Numbered from the stretch's first letter, positions 10,641-23,153 are shown. The stretch is 64,000 bases of DNA from Inia geoffrensis (GCA_036417435.1 CM070913.1:4392680-4456679); one strand, 5' to 3'. Numbers and translations: made by a program. The notes: generated by a model from the letters alone, not told the origin.

Positions 10641-12785
10641 AAAACCAAAAACAAAAACAGGAGAGTATGGCCAACTTAATGGAAAAAACTTAATCAACAG
10701 AGACTGTCCTCAAAAAAGACCTGACGGTAGTTCTAGTAAACAAAGACTTTAAAGCAACTGTCTAAAAAGATGCTCAAAGAACTAAAGAAAGATGTGGAGA
10801 AAGTCAAGAACACAATGTATGAACAAAATGGAGATATCGATAAAGAGAGAGAAAACCCAAAAAGAAATGAAAAAGAAATTCAAGGGCAATGAAAGTTTCC
10901 CTAGAGGGAGTCAAAGGCAGATTTGAGCAGGCACAGCAAAGAGTGAGCAAACTTGAAGACAGAACAATGGAAGTGATCCAACCTGAGGAACAGAAGGAAA
11001 AAGATGGGAAAAAAGTGAAGAGACAAATGGACCCATAGGACACTGTCACGTGGACCAACATATGCACTGTGGGAGGCCCAGAAGGATAAGACCGAGAAGA
11101 AGGAACAGAGAATATCTGAATAATGGCTGAAAACTTCCCAGATTTGATGAAAGACATGAATATAAACGCCCAAGGACCCCAACAAAATGCAAGCACAGAC
11201 ATACGTTCTTTTGTTGCACTTTGCAAATGCTATGTTTTTTCACAGATTGGAAGTGTGTGGCAACCCTGCATCAAGCAAGTCTATCAGGGCCATTTTTGCC
11301 AAGAGCATTTGCTCTATTTGCACCTCTTTGTCACATTTTGGTAATTCTTGTAATATTTCAAACTTTTTACTATTGTTATATTTGTTATGATGATCTGTGA
11401 TCATTGTTCTTTGATTTTACTATTGTAGTAAAATTGTTACTACAAAGACAAAAATTTTTGTTTTGTATTTTTTAATTAAGGTTGTACTTTTTTTTAGACA
11501 TAATGCTACTGCACACTTAATAGACTGAAGTATAGTGTAAACATAACTTTTACATGTACCAGGAAACCAAAAACTCTGTGTGACTCTCTTTATTGTGATA
11601 TTCACTCTGTTGCCATGGTCTGGAGCCAAACCTGCAATATCTCTGAAGTATGCCTGTAATATGAACTCAAACAGACCCACACCAAGACACATTATAATCA
11701 CACTTTCAAAGAGAATCTTGAAAACTGCAAGAGAAAAGAGAATCATCATATACAAGGGATCCTCAGTAAGATAACCACCAGGTTGCTCATCAGAAAGAGA
11801 TGGCGTGTCTATGGGAGCCAGAAGGCAGTGACCCAATCAACTCAAGGTGCTAAAAGAAGAAGACTGCCACCAAGTATCTTCAATCCAGCAAAACTGCCCT
11901 TTGAATGTGAGGGAGAAATCAAGACATTCTCAAGTAAATCAAAGCTGAGGAAGCTGGTGACCACTAGACCTGCCCTGCAAGTGCTCAAGGCAGTCTGGTA
12001 GGTGAAATGAAAGGTCAGTAGACAGTAAGGTGAAGCTGTGTGGAGAAATAAAGATCTCAGTAAAGGTTATTAAATGCATGGCAATTATAAAAGCTAGTAT
12101 TGTTGTAAGAATGGTTTGAACTGCACTTTTTCTACACGATTTAAGAGATTAATAAATTTAAAGAAATTATTAGTCTAAAAGCCAAAATTACTGTAACTTT
12201 GGTTTGTAACTTCTAATCTTGTTTTCTACATAATTTAAGAGGTTAATGCATTTAAAATAATTATTAGTTTATGTCTGGGGAACACAGTGTATGAAGATGT
12301 AATTCTGTGACATCAACAACTGAAAGGATGGGGACAGAACTATAAAGGAGCAGAGTTCCTATATGTTATTGAAGTTAAGTTGGTATCAATTCAAATTAGA
12401 GTTTTTTACCTTTAGGATATTAAATGTAATTCCCATGGCAACCACAAAGAAAATTGCTATAGAATATACACAAAAGGGAATAAGAAAGGAATTTAAATAT
12501 TTTACTATGAAATATCAACCAGGAAAGACAGTGATGTAGAAAATGAAGGAACAACAACAACAAAAAAGCTATAAGGCTTAAGGAAAACAAACTGCACAAT
12601 GAAAGAAGTTGCTCCTTATCAGCAATGACTTTAAATGTAAATAGGTAAATATTATTCAGACTCCTACCAAAGACAGAGACTGGCAGAATGGACAAAGGCA
12701 CGATGCAAGCACATGCTGTCTGCAAGAGACTCACTTTAGATACAAAGATACAAAGAAGCTGGAAGTGAAAGGATGCAAGAAGGTA
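10641..12785 (+). mobile_element. Old L1 (ORF1 to start of ORF2), split by Tigger1
   Basis: Left part: ORF1-like text ending 'gatttgatgaaagacatgaa'. Right part: from about 11657, 'cacaccaagacacattataa', the inter-ORF region, and the start of ORF2 ending in the endonuclease block 'ctgtctgcaagagactcac' near 12717. A Tigger1 element at 11195-11656 separates the halves. Many stops; not coding. Confidence 0.75.
11195..11656. mobile_element. Tigger1 (TcMar) DNA transposon, internally deleted
   Basis: The ends are inverted: the left begins CAGACATACG and the right, reversed, begins CAGGCATACTTCAGAG. Internal phrases 'gtgtggcaaccctgcatcaa' and 'caatatctctgaagtatgcc' match the Tigger1 consensus as I remember it. 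At 462 bp the copy lacks the transposase gene. It sits inside the L1 relic, so it is the younger of the two. Confidence 0.88.
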
Positions 12786-12789
12786 TTCA

Positions 12790-13260
12790 ATGCAAAACAG
12801 TACAGCAGTTTCTAAAAAAGTTTCTTAAAGAATTACCATATGACCTAGCAATTCCACTTCTGGGTGTAGGCCCAAAAGAACTGAAAGCAAGGTCTGAAAG
12901 AGACATTTGTGCACTCATGTTCATAGAAGTATTATTCACAATACATAAAACACGGAAGTAACCCAAGTGTCCACTGATGGATGAATAGATAAGGAAAATG
13001 TTGTATATACATACAATGAAGTATTATTCAGACTTAAAAAGGGCAGAAATTTTACAATATGCTACAACATGGATGAACCTTTAGGACATTACACTCGGTG
13101 AAATAAGCCAGTCACAGAAAGACAAATACTGTATGAATCCAGTTACCCGAGGGTCTTAGATTGTCCAATTCATAGACAGAAAGTGGAACGGTGGCAACAG
13201 GGCTGGTGCTTATGTGTATTTTATGTTACGTGTGTTTGAACACAGTAAAAAAGAAAAAAA
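12790..13260 (+). mobile_element. L1 ORF2 C-terminal and 3' UTR fragment
   Basis: Reads 'aaagaattaccatatgacct', 'agcaattccacttctggg', 'gaagtattattcagactt' and 'gaaataagccagtcacagaa', the usual 3' part of L1 ORF2 and the start of its 3' UTR. Broken by stops. Confidence 0.85.
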
Positions 13261-13279
13261 ATAAATTCACTTCAAAAGT

Positions 13280-14650
13280 AAAACCATTCACCAACCTTGA
13301 AAAACAATTACTATAATGCTACACTAATCAAGACAGTGTGGTACTGGTGAGAGTAGACACAGACGAAGGGAGCAGAGTATAGAGAACCTTTAAACAGACT
13401 CCATAAATATAGTCAAGTAATCTCTGACAAACTAGCAAAGGCGGTGCTATTGAGCAAAGGTAGCCTTTTCAACACACAGTGCTGGAACAACCAGACGTCC
13501 ACACACAAAAGAAATGAACCTAGTCACAGACCTACACCCTTCATAAAAAATTAACTGAAAATAGATCACAGACTTAAATGTAAAATGCAAAACTATAACA
13601 GTCCTAGAAGATAACCTAGGAGAAAACCTAGATGACCTTGGGTATGGTGGTACCTTTTTAGATACAACACCAAAGACGTGATCTATTAAAAAAAAAGCAA
13701 AAACTGATAAATTGGACTTCATCAAAATTTAAAACTTCTGTTCTACAAACATATCAGCAACAGAATTAGAAAACAAGGCACAGACTGGGAGAAAATATTT
13801 GCAAAAGACACATCTGATAAAGGGCTGTTATCCAAAATATATAAAGAACTCTTAAAACTCAACAATAAGAAAACAATCCAGTTAAAACATGGGCCAAACC
13901 AGAACAAAGAAGATACAAAGATGGCAAATAAGCATATGAAAATAGCTCCACATCACATCATCAGGGAAATGTAAGGTAAAACAACGAGACACCACTCCAC
14001 ACCTACGAGAATGGCCAGACTCCAGAACACTGACCACACCAAGGCTTGCGGGGATGCGGAACAACAGGAACTCTCATCATTGCTGGTGGGGATGCAAAAT
14101 GGTGCAGCTGCTTTGGAAGACAGTTTGGTGGTTTCTTACAAAGCTAAACATAATCTTACGATACGATCCAGCAATCACACTCCTTGCCATTTACCCAAAA
14201 GAGCTGGGGAACTCATGTCCACACAAAATCCTGCATGCAGATTTTATACGAGCTTTATTCATAACTGCCAAAACTTGGAAGCAATCAAATGTCCTTTCAG
14301 TAGGTGAATGGATCAACTATGGTAAATCCAGACAATGGAGAATTATTCAGCAATACAATGAAATGAGCTACCAAGTCATGAAAAGATAAGAAGGAACGTT
14401 AAATGTTTATCACTAAGTAAAAGAAACCAATCTGAAAAGGCTGCATACTATGTGGTTCCAACTACATGACATTCTGGAAAAGAACAAAACCACAGAGACA
14501 CTAAAGAGACCCATGGCTGCCCAGGATGGAGTTGGAGGTAGAGGTAAATAGGTAGAGCACAGAAAATTTCTAGGACAGTGAAAATCCTCTCTATGATATA
14601 TAAATAATGATGGATGGATATCATTATACATTTGCCAAAACCCATTGAAT
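13280..14650 (+). mobile_element. Second L1 ORF2 fragment in tandem orientation
   Basis: Successive ORF2 blocks: 'tcaagacagtgtggtactgg', 'agatcacagacttaaatg', 'ggacttcatcaaaattta', 'gaactctcatcattgctggt' and 'gaattattcagcaatacaat'. It repeats domains already present in 12790-13260, so it is a separate copy. The open frames on both strands here are L1 relics. Confidence 0.82.
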
Positions 14651-14860
14651 GTACTACACCAAGAGTGACTTTTCACGTAAACTATGGAATTTGGGTGAGG
14701 ATGATGTGTCAGTGTCAGTCCATCAATTGCAACAAATGCATCATCTGGTGGGGGATGCTGATGATGAGGGAGGCTACGCAGGTGTGAGGGCAGGGGGCGT
14801 ACTGGAAACCTCTGTGCCGCCTTCTCACTTTTTTTTGTGAACTTAAAAAAATAAAGTACA

Positions 14861-15224
14861 GGGCTTCCCTGGTGGCGCAGTGGTTAAGAATCCACCTGCC
14901 AATGCAGGGGACACGGGTTCGAGCCCTGGTCTGGGAAGATGCCACATGCCGCGGAGCAACATGCTGCAGAGCAACTAAGCCCGTGCGCCACAACTACTGC
15001 GCCTGTGCTCTAGAGCCTGAGCGCCACAACTACTGAGCCCACGTGCCACAACTACTGAAGCCTGCACTCCTAGAGCCCGTGCTCCACAACAAGAGAAGCC
15101 ACCGCAATGAGAAGCCTGTGCTCCGCAACCAAGAGTAGTCCCTGCTCGCCACAACTGAAGAAAGCCTGCACGCAACAATGAAGACACAACACAGCCACAA
15201 ATAAAAATAAATTAAAAAAAAAAA
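14861..15224 (+). mobile_element. CHR SINE, long form
   Basis: Full-length head (A box TGGCGCAGTGG, B box GGTTCGAGCCC), the repeated 'cacaactactgagc' middle and an A-rich tail. An imperfect duplication of about 10 bp (…AAAGTACAG / …AAGGTACAG) flanks it. Antisense to ATP9B. Confidence 0.93.
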
Positions 15225-16049
15225 GGTACAGAATAAAAAAAATTTTTTTAAGAAACATATTCAGATTAACGCAGAGAATATACACCAAACGTATTATACA
15301 AACTTTTTTTTCTTTGCAGGAAAAGAACACTGCAAATAACTGAAACTGCACTACAGAAATTCACATTTAAATTTATATTTGAACACCCACAAAGACGGAG
15401 ACTACTTTTCATTGTACTTTTCTCATATTTGTATTTCCGAGCTCCCCTTCCCCTGTCTATCAGTGTTTGCTCCTATCCATCAATTTCATGTAGAATTATA
15501 CTGCTGATCAGTGCAGTTCAGCACCAGTGTAGCTCTGGTGAACGGCTGACTGCAAACGTGGTCCTGCAGTAGAGCTCACACTGCATGTCCTCTCCACTTC
15601 AGCAGCTAATTTCATCAATAAGTTATCTCATGGCCTTTTCCCTTTTATCCAGAGGAAGAGGCTGCCGTATGCCAGGTCAGCTTTCAGTAGTGATCACTAC
15701 AGCAAAACAGAAGCATTAGACGGGTGGGCACCCCTCCCGGGTGAGGCCCTGGCCTTCGCCTGGGGGCTGCAGGGAGATGGAGGCCCCGACTTCTCGGCTG
15801 CACTGGCCTAGAGCAGAAGCTTCCGTCACATGGAGCTGGGGTAGGTCATGGCTAAAATTCCACAGGATCAATCTGTTCTTACCAAGAAAGCTCTCTGAAG
15901 AATATTAAAACAATTACTTTCAAAAGATATACAAATATATATATATTTGTGTATATATATATATATATATATATACATACATATATATTCATATATCAAA
16001 AGATATATGGATATTGAAGATTTATTTTAGGGATTTTCGTCGATGAAAC
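15225..16049. other. Intron segment with a TA microsatellite
   Basis: No gene recognised. A (TA)n tract with TG/TATG interruptions runs from about 15934 to 15995 and again, weaker, to about 16010. Confidence 0.55.
15934..15995. repeat. (TA)n microsatellite
   Basis: Alternating TA with short breaks. Such DNA melts and extrudes easily and usually varies in length between individuals. Confidence 0.88.
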
Positions 16050-16051
16050 AA

Positions 16052-16265
16052 TCCTCTAGTGATTTTCAACCAGGGGCGATTTTGCCCCCAGGAAGCGTCT
16101 GGAGACTTGGTTTTCACAGTAGGCGCTGGTGGTGGGGGCTGCTCCTGGCACCCAGGGAGTCGAGGCCAAGAATACTGCTCAACACCCTGCAGTGCAGAGA
16201 CAAGCCACCACTACAAAGAAATGCCAGGCCCCAAACGTCAACAGTACTGAAGGCAATTCAAAACT
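16052..16265 (+). mobile_element. MER5A-type hAT-Charlie element (non-autonomous)
   Basis: Blocks 'gattttcaaccaggggcgat', 'tttgcccccaggaagcgtct', 'ctgctcctggcacccaggg', 'aacaccctgcagtgcagaga' and 'caacagtactgaagg' follow the MER5A/B consensus in order. Open frames on both strands here are products of this relic, not genes. Confidence 0.82.
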
Positions 16266-17017
16266 TAAAAGCTGGTGTAGCAGTGGGAAGAGCCGGTCTT
16301 GGGCTGGGCACTGCCTAATAACCCACTCACTGAGCTCCCTGTCCAGGTACTTCACCTTCGGAAGGTTTTCGCGTGCACAGTGGAAAAAATAAGACTTACT
16401 TTGGAGTGGTGGTGTAAAATTTAGAGGAAAATCTACTAAAATCTGCCAGCGAATGGTATACACCAGGAACTTATTAATTACTTAGCTAATTATTTCTGTA
16501 ATTTGGGGAACTAGCTAACGTAGCTATGTAAGAACACATCTTAACACAGCTTAGTCCAGTGCACCTTCTGCACAATGTTCTAAAACTAAAATGGGTCCGT
16601 GCGAATCCACATCCATCCCTAGAAGAAATGGACCCCTGCACATCTGTAAGCATTTCCTTGCTCTCTTGCTCTGCGTAAACACCAAATACTTTTCTCTTGG
16701 AGCCAATGCACTTTCAACCAATTACAGCCACCAGCAATTCAGCATCTGAAATGCACCCCACTGATTCCTTAACCAAGTGCATTTAATCCTTTTAACTACC
16801 GATGGCACGGGCATTAGCGTTGCCAACAGGAAACTAGGAGATTCATACAGGTTAAGTCACTTCTGTAAGACATAATAAGATATAGACAGCTAAGAAAAGA
16901 TTTTTCAATCACCTATTTTATCAGTTGAAGATATATCTATGAGACCTTCATCTGATTTCATGCACTTTGAAAAATATATCTAGTTATGTAAATAAATTTT
17001 GTTATGTATTATTTGTC
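16266..17017. other. Intron segment, nothing recognised
   Basis: AT-rich intron with no repeat, gene or RNA signature I recognise. Confidence 0.5.
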
Positions 17018-17251
17018 AAAAGACTTATGGGGCTTCCCTGGTGGCGCAGTGGTTGAGAGTCCGCCTGCCGATGCAGGGGACACGGGTTCGTGCCCCGGTC
17101 CGGGAAGATCCCACATGCCGCGGAGCGGATGAGCCCGTGAGCCACGGCCGCTGAGCCTGCGCGTCCGGAGCCTGTGCTCCGCAACGGGAGAGGCCACAAC
17201 AGTGAGAGGCCCGCATACCGCAAAAAATAAAAAATAAAAAAAAGATTTATG
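17018..17251 (+). mobile_element. CHR SINE, short poly(A) form
   Basis: The body is about 17030-17240. The head is GGCGCAGTGG, the B-box region is 'ggttcgtgccccgg', and the end is the 'gagaggcccgcataccgc' block plus an A-rich tail. Flanked by AAGACTTATG and AAGATTTATG, one mismatch apart. This short form is the one I associate with cetaceans. Confidence 0.92.
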
Positions 17252-19843
17252 ATAAGGAGAATAACTGGTTTCAACTAAAAAGGAGTACAAGGAAATTTTC
17301 AGTACCCATTATTTTACACTTAAACCTTTTTCTCAAGATTGATTTTTTTTTTCCTCTTAAATATATGCATGGTTATATATATCTGTATGTGTGTGTTTTA
17401 TAAAGTATAAAAGCAACTTAAAAGGGATCGGATTCTAGATTCTGTATGACACAAACTTTGAGGCAGCAATGCCAACAGCTCTGCTCCAGGTTTGCTTTCT
17501 AACATAGAATATAGGAAAAGGTGAGAACATCTACAGTCTCTTAAATTTCAAACATTTTGTGTTTCTAAAAGTGAAACTAATACCTTATCTAGATGTCTAT
17601 AAACTTATTAAACACTGGAAACTATATACGTGCCATTCTTAAAAGTAAAAGGGTATGCCTCATGTTAAATAATTACACACTATTTTTAAAATTTAGAGGA
17701 AACTGACCTATTACTTATCTTCAAGTACAATTACATTACTAGGCTCACAGTAACTGATATGATTTAAAGAGAGAGACAGAAAGACAGAGAGAGGGAATGA
17801 ACTGCAGCAAAATCAGAAGTATGGCCAACTTGACTTGTCTTACATGAAGTATATCTAGTAATTTTTTAACAGCAAGCCCTAGCTACAACTGATGTCAGTT
17901 AAGGCTCGGTAAAAATGAATTATTAAATTGGTCTGCTTATATCCTATTACTGACTTCTTATGAATACTTGATTTTATTTGGTATAATTGACAAGAGTTGA
18001 CAGCAAAGGACAGGTTTAATGACAATCAAATGAAGATCAACTCGTGTATATGTCACCTAGGACAGCCGCATCAAGTGGTGATAAAGTAATTGATGGGACA
18101 CTGTGAGACAGGGCACATGAGTCTGTCATATGTTGTAATAAGTTACCCTGTAATATTAGCAGACTGCCTGCAACAGCTCACAAATCCAATAGGTCTGAAA
18201 GAGATAGGCTACAGTATGTGCCCAAGAAGAGAAAAATAGACATTGACTTTGCATATATAACACCAGATCGTTTGCCATTAAACTTAAGTTCTAAATCATT
18301 TATAAGACTTAATGACTCTGCATGAAATTTTTAAGCTGGTGGCAAGATGAATAGCACCACAGAGAGAATGTGGATGAGTACAGTGTCATTTACCTACCCC
18401 TCGCCCTCTAACAAGTGACAGCTGAGCTATTGTAATATGTCCCAAACACTTAAACGATAATGCCATCACTTAGGAGACAAGTGAAAAAGATATTGGCATT
18501 TATAAGAGATTGATGAAAATTAGTTCTAAAGCATTAATTTCTCTTAATACCACTAAAAGAATTGTGTGCATTCAGGAGATATTTGATCTGAATTAAGAAA
18601 CTGATGAAGCAATTGATTAATTGGAATTTAAGCCATCAGTCACCAGATCCATCAACAGCTTCATTTACATTCTAAACAATCAACTGACGGCCCAATAGAA
18701 TATCCTGTATTAATACACAGTCAATATGATGCCACGAAGAGGCTCACTGAGCTGTACTGACAAACGCCCAGTGGCTATTGTCCAAACTCAACACGCTGGG
18801 TAGATTTAAGACTTTCATACTGGCTAGGGTTTAGAGATTCTTACTATAACTGACAATGTATTACCTGGGTTTTCTGAACTGAAACTGAAAAATAATAAAG
18901 TAATATTAACAGTGTTAGCAGATACAAAAAAAATTCTAAACATGTATGTTTAAAAACAAGGCTTTAATTTTAAACCTTAAATAATTATGTAAAATCACAC
19001 AAACAGAATTTCTAAAGCTAAGAATCCTTGATTGAAAGCAGTGTTATGACACATTTTATACAGCTGGGAAGCTGTCTGGTCCATTTTATAAAGAGAAGAA
19101 AAATATCATGAAACAGTAATCTGACATTTTAGTATCTCTATAAGAGTAATAGTAATTGTTCTAACAATTTAAATTTGCCAGAAAAAAATCATAAAACTGA
19201 GGAATGTAACAGAGCCACAGGTTAAAACAGATGACAGTAAGGTCCTAAACTTGGAGCCATTAATAACCTTCCAGGAATATGTTAAATAATAAAAATTTAG
19301 CATACATGTATATTACGTACATTTTTCTGAGGAACAAAGTGATAATTCTTAAGATTCTCAGAAAGACCCGTGACTTCCAAAATATTAAATATCATTACCC
19401 TACAGAGAGAAACTGTCCCTACAATATAGAATACAAAGCAAAATTTGAGAAAAAAAAAAACATTTTTAAAACGTAATCAATTTGGATATAACGTTATTTA
19501 TCTGTAGTTGGCATATCAGAGCGTATCTCACTTGCTTAATGCTCTAATATTCTCTTCATGTTTTGCTATCTTATTACGCCATAACCATGATACGGTGGCT
19601 GAAGAACAATTTCTAAAACTTCAGCAAACATTTACTAGCCCTCAGATTCTTCCTCTGAAAAATGAACATTTCTAACAATCTTCCAGCTTTAAAGAGATGG
19701 ATTTTGTTCACATTTTATCTCCTAACATAATTTGTATACTCTATTTCTTCTAAGTTAATTACCTAAAGCCATTTCCACATTGAGCATAATATTCTTAATC
19801 TTACATTTTTCCTACCATGATCACTACAAGGGCAATTAAATAT
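17252..19843. other. Long repeat-poor intron segment
   Basis: About 2.6 kb with no SINE or L1 recognised apart from a GA-rich tract near 17768-17797. The 18050-18860 part reads like conserved non-coding DNA: complex sequence, many ATTA/TAAT cores and no reading frame. Confidence 0.55.
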
Positions 19844-20217
19844 AAAAGCATCTCCCGGGACTTCCCTGGCAGTCCGGTGGTTAAGAGTCCGTGCTTCCAG
19901 GCTGCCCTGGTGGCGCAGTGGTTGAGAGTCCGCCTGCTGATGCAGGGGACACGGGTTCGTGCCCCGGTCCGGGAAGATCCCACATGCCGCGGAGCGGCTG
20001 GGCCCGTGAGCCATGGCGGCTGAGCCTGCACATCCGGAGCCTGTGCTCCGCAATGGGAGAGGCCACAACAGTGAGAGGCTCGTGTGCCGCAAAAAAAAAA
20101 AAAAAAAAAAAGAATCCGTGCTTCCAGTGTAGGGCGCACGGGTTCGATCCCTAGTCAGGGAACTAAGATTCCGCATGCCGAGTGGTGCAGCCAAAAAAGA
20201 AGAAAAAAGTATCTCCC
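19844..20217 (+). mobile_element. SINE-in-SINE: CHR-type SINE split by a short CHR SINE
   Basis: The outer SINE occupies 19857-19900 and 20128-20204. The inner short-form SINE spans about 19901-20110 with a 21-A tail. The inner insertion is flanked by 17-bp copies (19884-19900 and 20111-20127) ending TCCGTGCTTCCAG, one mismatch apart. The outer copy is flanked by AAAAGCATCTCCC and AAAAGTATCTCCC. Both are in the same orientation. Confidence 0.93.
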
Positions 20218-21548
20218 AAATGCAAACTTTTTGTTATTCATTATACTGAATACATTTACAAACAAAGACAAAGAAATCATAAATAAGTAGGGATGGCAGT
20301 GTAAAAATCTCTGAAAACCCATTCCTCCATAACTGTAATGAGAACATAAGCAAAAATTGTCTAAAGCAACTTTTTCAAAACTCTGGAAAATAATCAAAGA
20401 CTTGCAACAATCCCAGGTGCATTTATTCAAGAAACACGGCTAAATCTAGCTATGAGTGAGATGTGTGGTGTTTTGACTTGTCCCTTTTCCAGTACCCGGC
20501 CCCCAGTCAAACTCCACAGTAGCTGAGAAAACCAATGGTCTCTGGTAGCCACTGAGGGAAAGAAACCAGGGCTAGGACTCCCCAAACCCCATGCCCAGAC
20601 AACTGTAACCACCTGACCAGGTAGAGCTTGTCTGGATTTGACTCAACCCACAGTTCATTCACTGAGAATGTGTTTTCCCTGGAATGTTTGTCAGAAACAA
20701 ACAGTGGCCATTGTTTAATGTCACAGCTACCTTGGGTGGTGGTTAAAGCTGGGGTAAACAACAAGCTGATCAAAAAAATTGAAAAGAAAAGCTGAAAAAT
20801 CAGATAACAAGGAGCAAAAGCTCTATCATATTACCGAGAGCCTAGAAGGCCAGCTGACAGTGCAGGGCTGCACGCAATGCCCGTGAAAACATGAGAGGCC
20901 CGAACCTCTCGCACCTGGCTGACCCTGTGGCTCTGTACAAGCAAGAAGTGAAGGCAAAGGCAGAGTTTTCACTGCTGACGCAGCTCTGCAGGCGTCAAGG
21001 GAACACTGGCTACTTGTAAAAGACAAACCTTGCAACTCGGGTACTTAATAATACTTCTCTGTCATATAGAGTCCACTTGGTGACCGAATGGGAGGGGAGT
21101 CTGTTCCACACAGACATTAAGGAACCTAAACTGAGGGAAGCTCTGCCATCTTCAACAGGCAGCTTCCAAGGTTACCCTGGTCATGGACACATAGCCAGTA
21201 CAGGGAAAGCCGAGGCTGCAAGTGGTACACATGACTTTCAGCCACCCTCCTTTGGCCATACCTCAGGGCATGGCCCCATCTAACTGGACAGGAGAGGGAA
21301 ATGGACTGGAAAAGTAGTTCTCCAGTCTCCACCCTATGGGAAAAACAAAACCACACATTAAATAGCACACAATAAAGTGAAGGTATCAAGTGTACAGAGG
21401 TCACTTGATTATTAGGTGTAACTGAATTCTTCTGTTAATGGCAGCCTCATCTTACGATGTAAGTAAGCATAACTACAGTTGGTGAAAAGAGAAAACATTT
21501 TTCTTCTCTCTCATGACTTAAAATGTCCTTTTAAAAAAACGCTGTTTA
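20218..21548. other. Intron segment, nothing recognised
   Basis: Mixed-composition intron. Short open frames on both strands at 20430-21400 overlap each other and resemble no family. Confidence 0.5.
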
Positions 21549-21750
21549 GGGACTTTGCTGGTGGTCCAGTGGTTAAGACTCCTCGCTCCCAACACAGGGG
21601 GCCCGGGTTCGACCCCTGGTCAGGGAACTACATCCTGCGTGCCACAACTAGGACCTCGCATGTGGCAATGAAGATCCCGCGAGCCGCAAATAAGACCCGG
21701 CACAGCCAAATAAACAAATTTTTTAAAAAATACAAAAAAACAACAAAAAA
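21549..21750 (+). mobile_element. Older CHR-related SINE
   Basis: Head 'gggactttgctggtggtcc', B box GGTTCGACCCC and a short 'gcacagccaaataaac' end before an A-rich tail. It is more diverged and shorter than the long form, so probably an older subfamily. A short imperfect flank (…CTGTTTA) is visible. Confidence 0.85.
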
Positions 21751-22029
21751 ACCCCCACTGTTTATAAATGGAGAAAAAACTAAATCAACAACTCTAAATC
21801 TTAACCATGTCCTTTCTAGAGTTTTCATGCTACAAATAATAATACATATGCTGAGCTTCCCATAGAAATATTGCTCATTTATGCAACAAAGTCAGAAATA
21901 TAAGGCAGAAGGAACTTTGGATATTACTTGACAAACCTCTCATCATTTTAGAGATGATGAAAATGTATGACCACGTGGCTAGGTCATATAATTAGAAATT
22001 GGTCAAAACAGACTAGATTTTAGGTTTCC

Positions 22030-22800
22030 TGATTTCCAACCAATGGATTTTTTTCTCCTTGACCACATGAGGCTTCCTTCTCATTACCCCTTTTGCACCT
22101 TCTTCTTATTGTTTAAAGCTCTGGTCATATTAAGTATCATTTTTTCTGTGAAGCCCATTTCAACTCACCTAGGCAAAATGTCTGTTCCCTCCCATTACCC
22201 CCACATGTCTTTTATTTATTTATTTGTTTGTTTATTTATTTTTGGCGGCATTGGGTCTTCATTGCTGCGCGCGGGCTTTCTCTAGTTGTGGCAAGCAGGG
22301 GTTACTCTTCGTTGTGGTGTGTGGGCTTCTCATTGTGGTGGCTTCTCATGTCGCAAAGCACGGGCTCTAGGTGCACGGGCTTCAGCAGTTGTGGCATGCG
22401 GGCTCAGCAGTTGTGACGTGTGGGCTCAGTAGTTGTGGCTCGCAGGCTCAGTAGTTGTGGCTCGCAGGCTCTAGAGCACAGGCTCAGTAGTTGTGGCGCA
22501 CGGGCTCAGTTGCTCCGCGGCATGTGGGCTCCTCCCACACCAGGGCTCGAACCTGTGTCCCCTGCATTGGCAGGAGGATTCTTAACCACTACACCACCAG
22601 CAAAGCCCTCCACGGGCCTCTTAAGATTTATACTATCTATACAATCAGAGTATTGCTAATCGTCAATGTGTGTACTTCCATAAATAAGTAGATCATGAAC
22701 TCTTTGAAGAGAGCAACTCGGTTTTACTCCCTTTTGTATTCTAAGCAACAGGTAGTGCCTGGCACATAGTAAGTGCTAAATAAATGTTTGCTGAATGAGA
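22030..22800 (+). mobile_element. L2 LINE fragment split by a SINE
   Basis: Left arm 22030-22210 with 'tctgtgaagcccatttcaac'. Right arm 22609-22800 with 'gatcatgaactctttgaaga', 'tgcctggcacatagtaag' and 'taaatgtttgctgaatga', the well-known L2 3' end. The SINE at 22211-22608 interrupts it. Confidence 0.78.
22211..22608 (-). mobile_element. CHR SINE, long form, sense to ATP9B
   Basis: Reverse complement of the long form: a TTTATTTATT tail at the left, the 'tcagtagttgtggc' repeats, and the head ending 'ccaccagcaaagccc' at the right. Open frames on the plus strand at 22228-22691 lie within it. Confidence 0.92.
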
Positions 22801-23101
22801 AATAAAAGTGCAAATGCAGAATAGCAATCAAGTTTTGAGGAACATCACCATCTATTTAGAGATCAAAATGAATTTGAATGAAAACTTTCACTTGATATAG
22901 GAAAGGATATTTTTTAAACCAACATATTACACAGTAAAATCATTGTTTTAAACATAAACAGTTAAATGTGATTTAGAAATTAATGAATTCAATATATTAT
23001 CATTTAAAGAAAAATTCTTACAAGAAAAATTTAACTTTTATCTTTCAAAATGAAAATTAAACTGCCAAAATACCAATCACCAGCAATAAAAATAAAAATA
23101 C

Positions 23102-23153
23102 CTGCTTTTTCTGATGTCCTAAGAAATACCATGTCCGATGGAATTCTTTGATT
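23102..23153 (-). CDS. ATP9B: ATP9B exon E: 52-bp actuator-domain exon
   Basis: A 52-bp exon starting in phase 0 and ending one base into the next Gly codon. The peptide is NQRIPSDMVFLRTSEKA, containing the IPxD signature that follows GDLI in the A domain of P-type ATPases. Acceptor tactctgcag, donor CAG|gtattt, which is weak at the +4 and +5 positions. The single trailing G joins exon F's GT to make Gly. Surrounded by AT-rich intron, this exon would be missed by ORF searches; it was found by looking for the expected continuation of exon D. It matches my memory of human ATP9B over all 17 residues. Confidence 0.95.

Noticed and set aside
10804..11226. 140-codon minus-strand open frame and its overlapping partners
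   Set aside because: Antisense of A-rich L1 ORF1 text; Ser/Phe/Leu-rich product is compositional.
11420..11836. 138-codon minus-strand open frame
   Set aside because: Crosses the Tigger1 right end into L1 sequence; no transposase motif and it spans two unrelated repeats.
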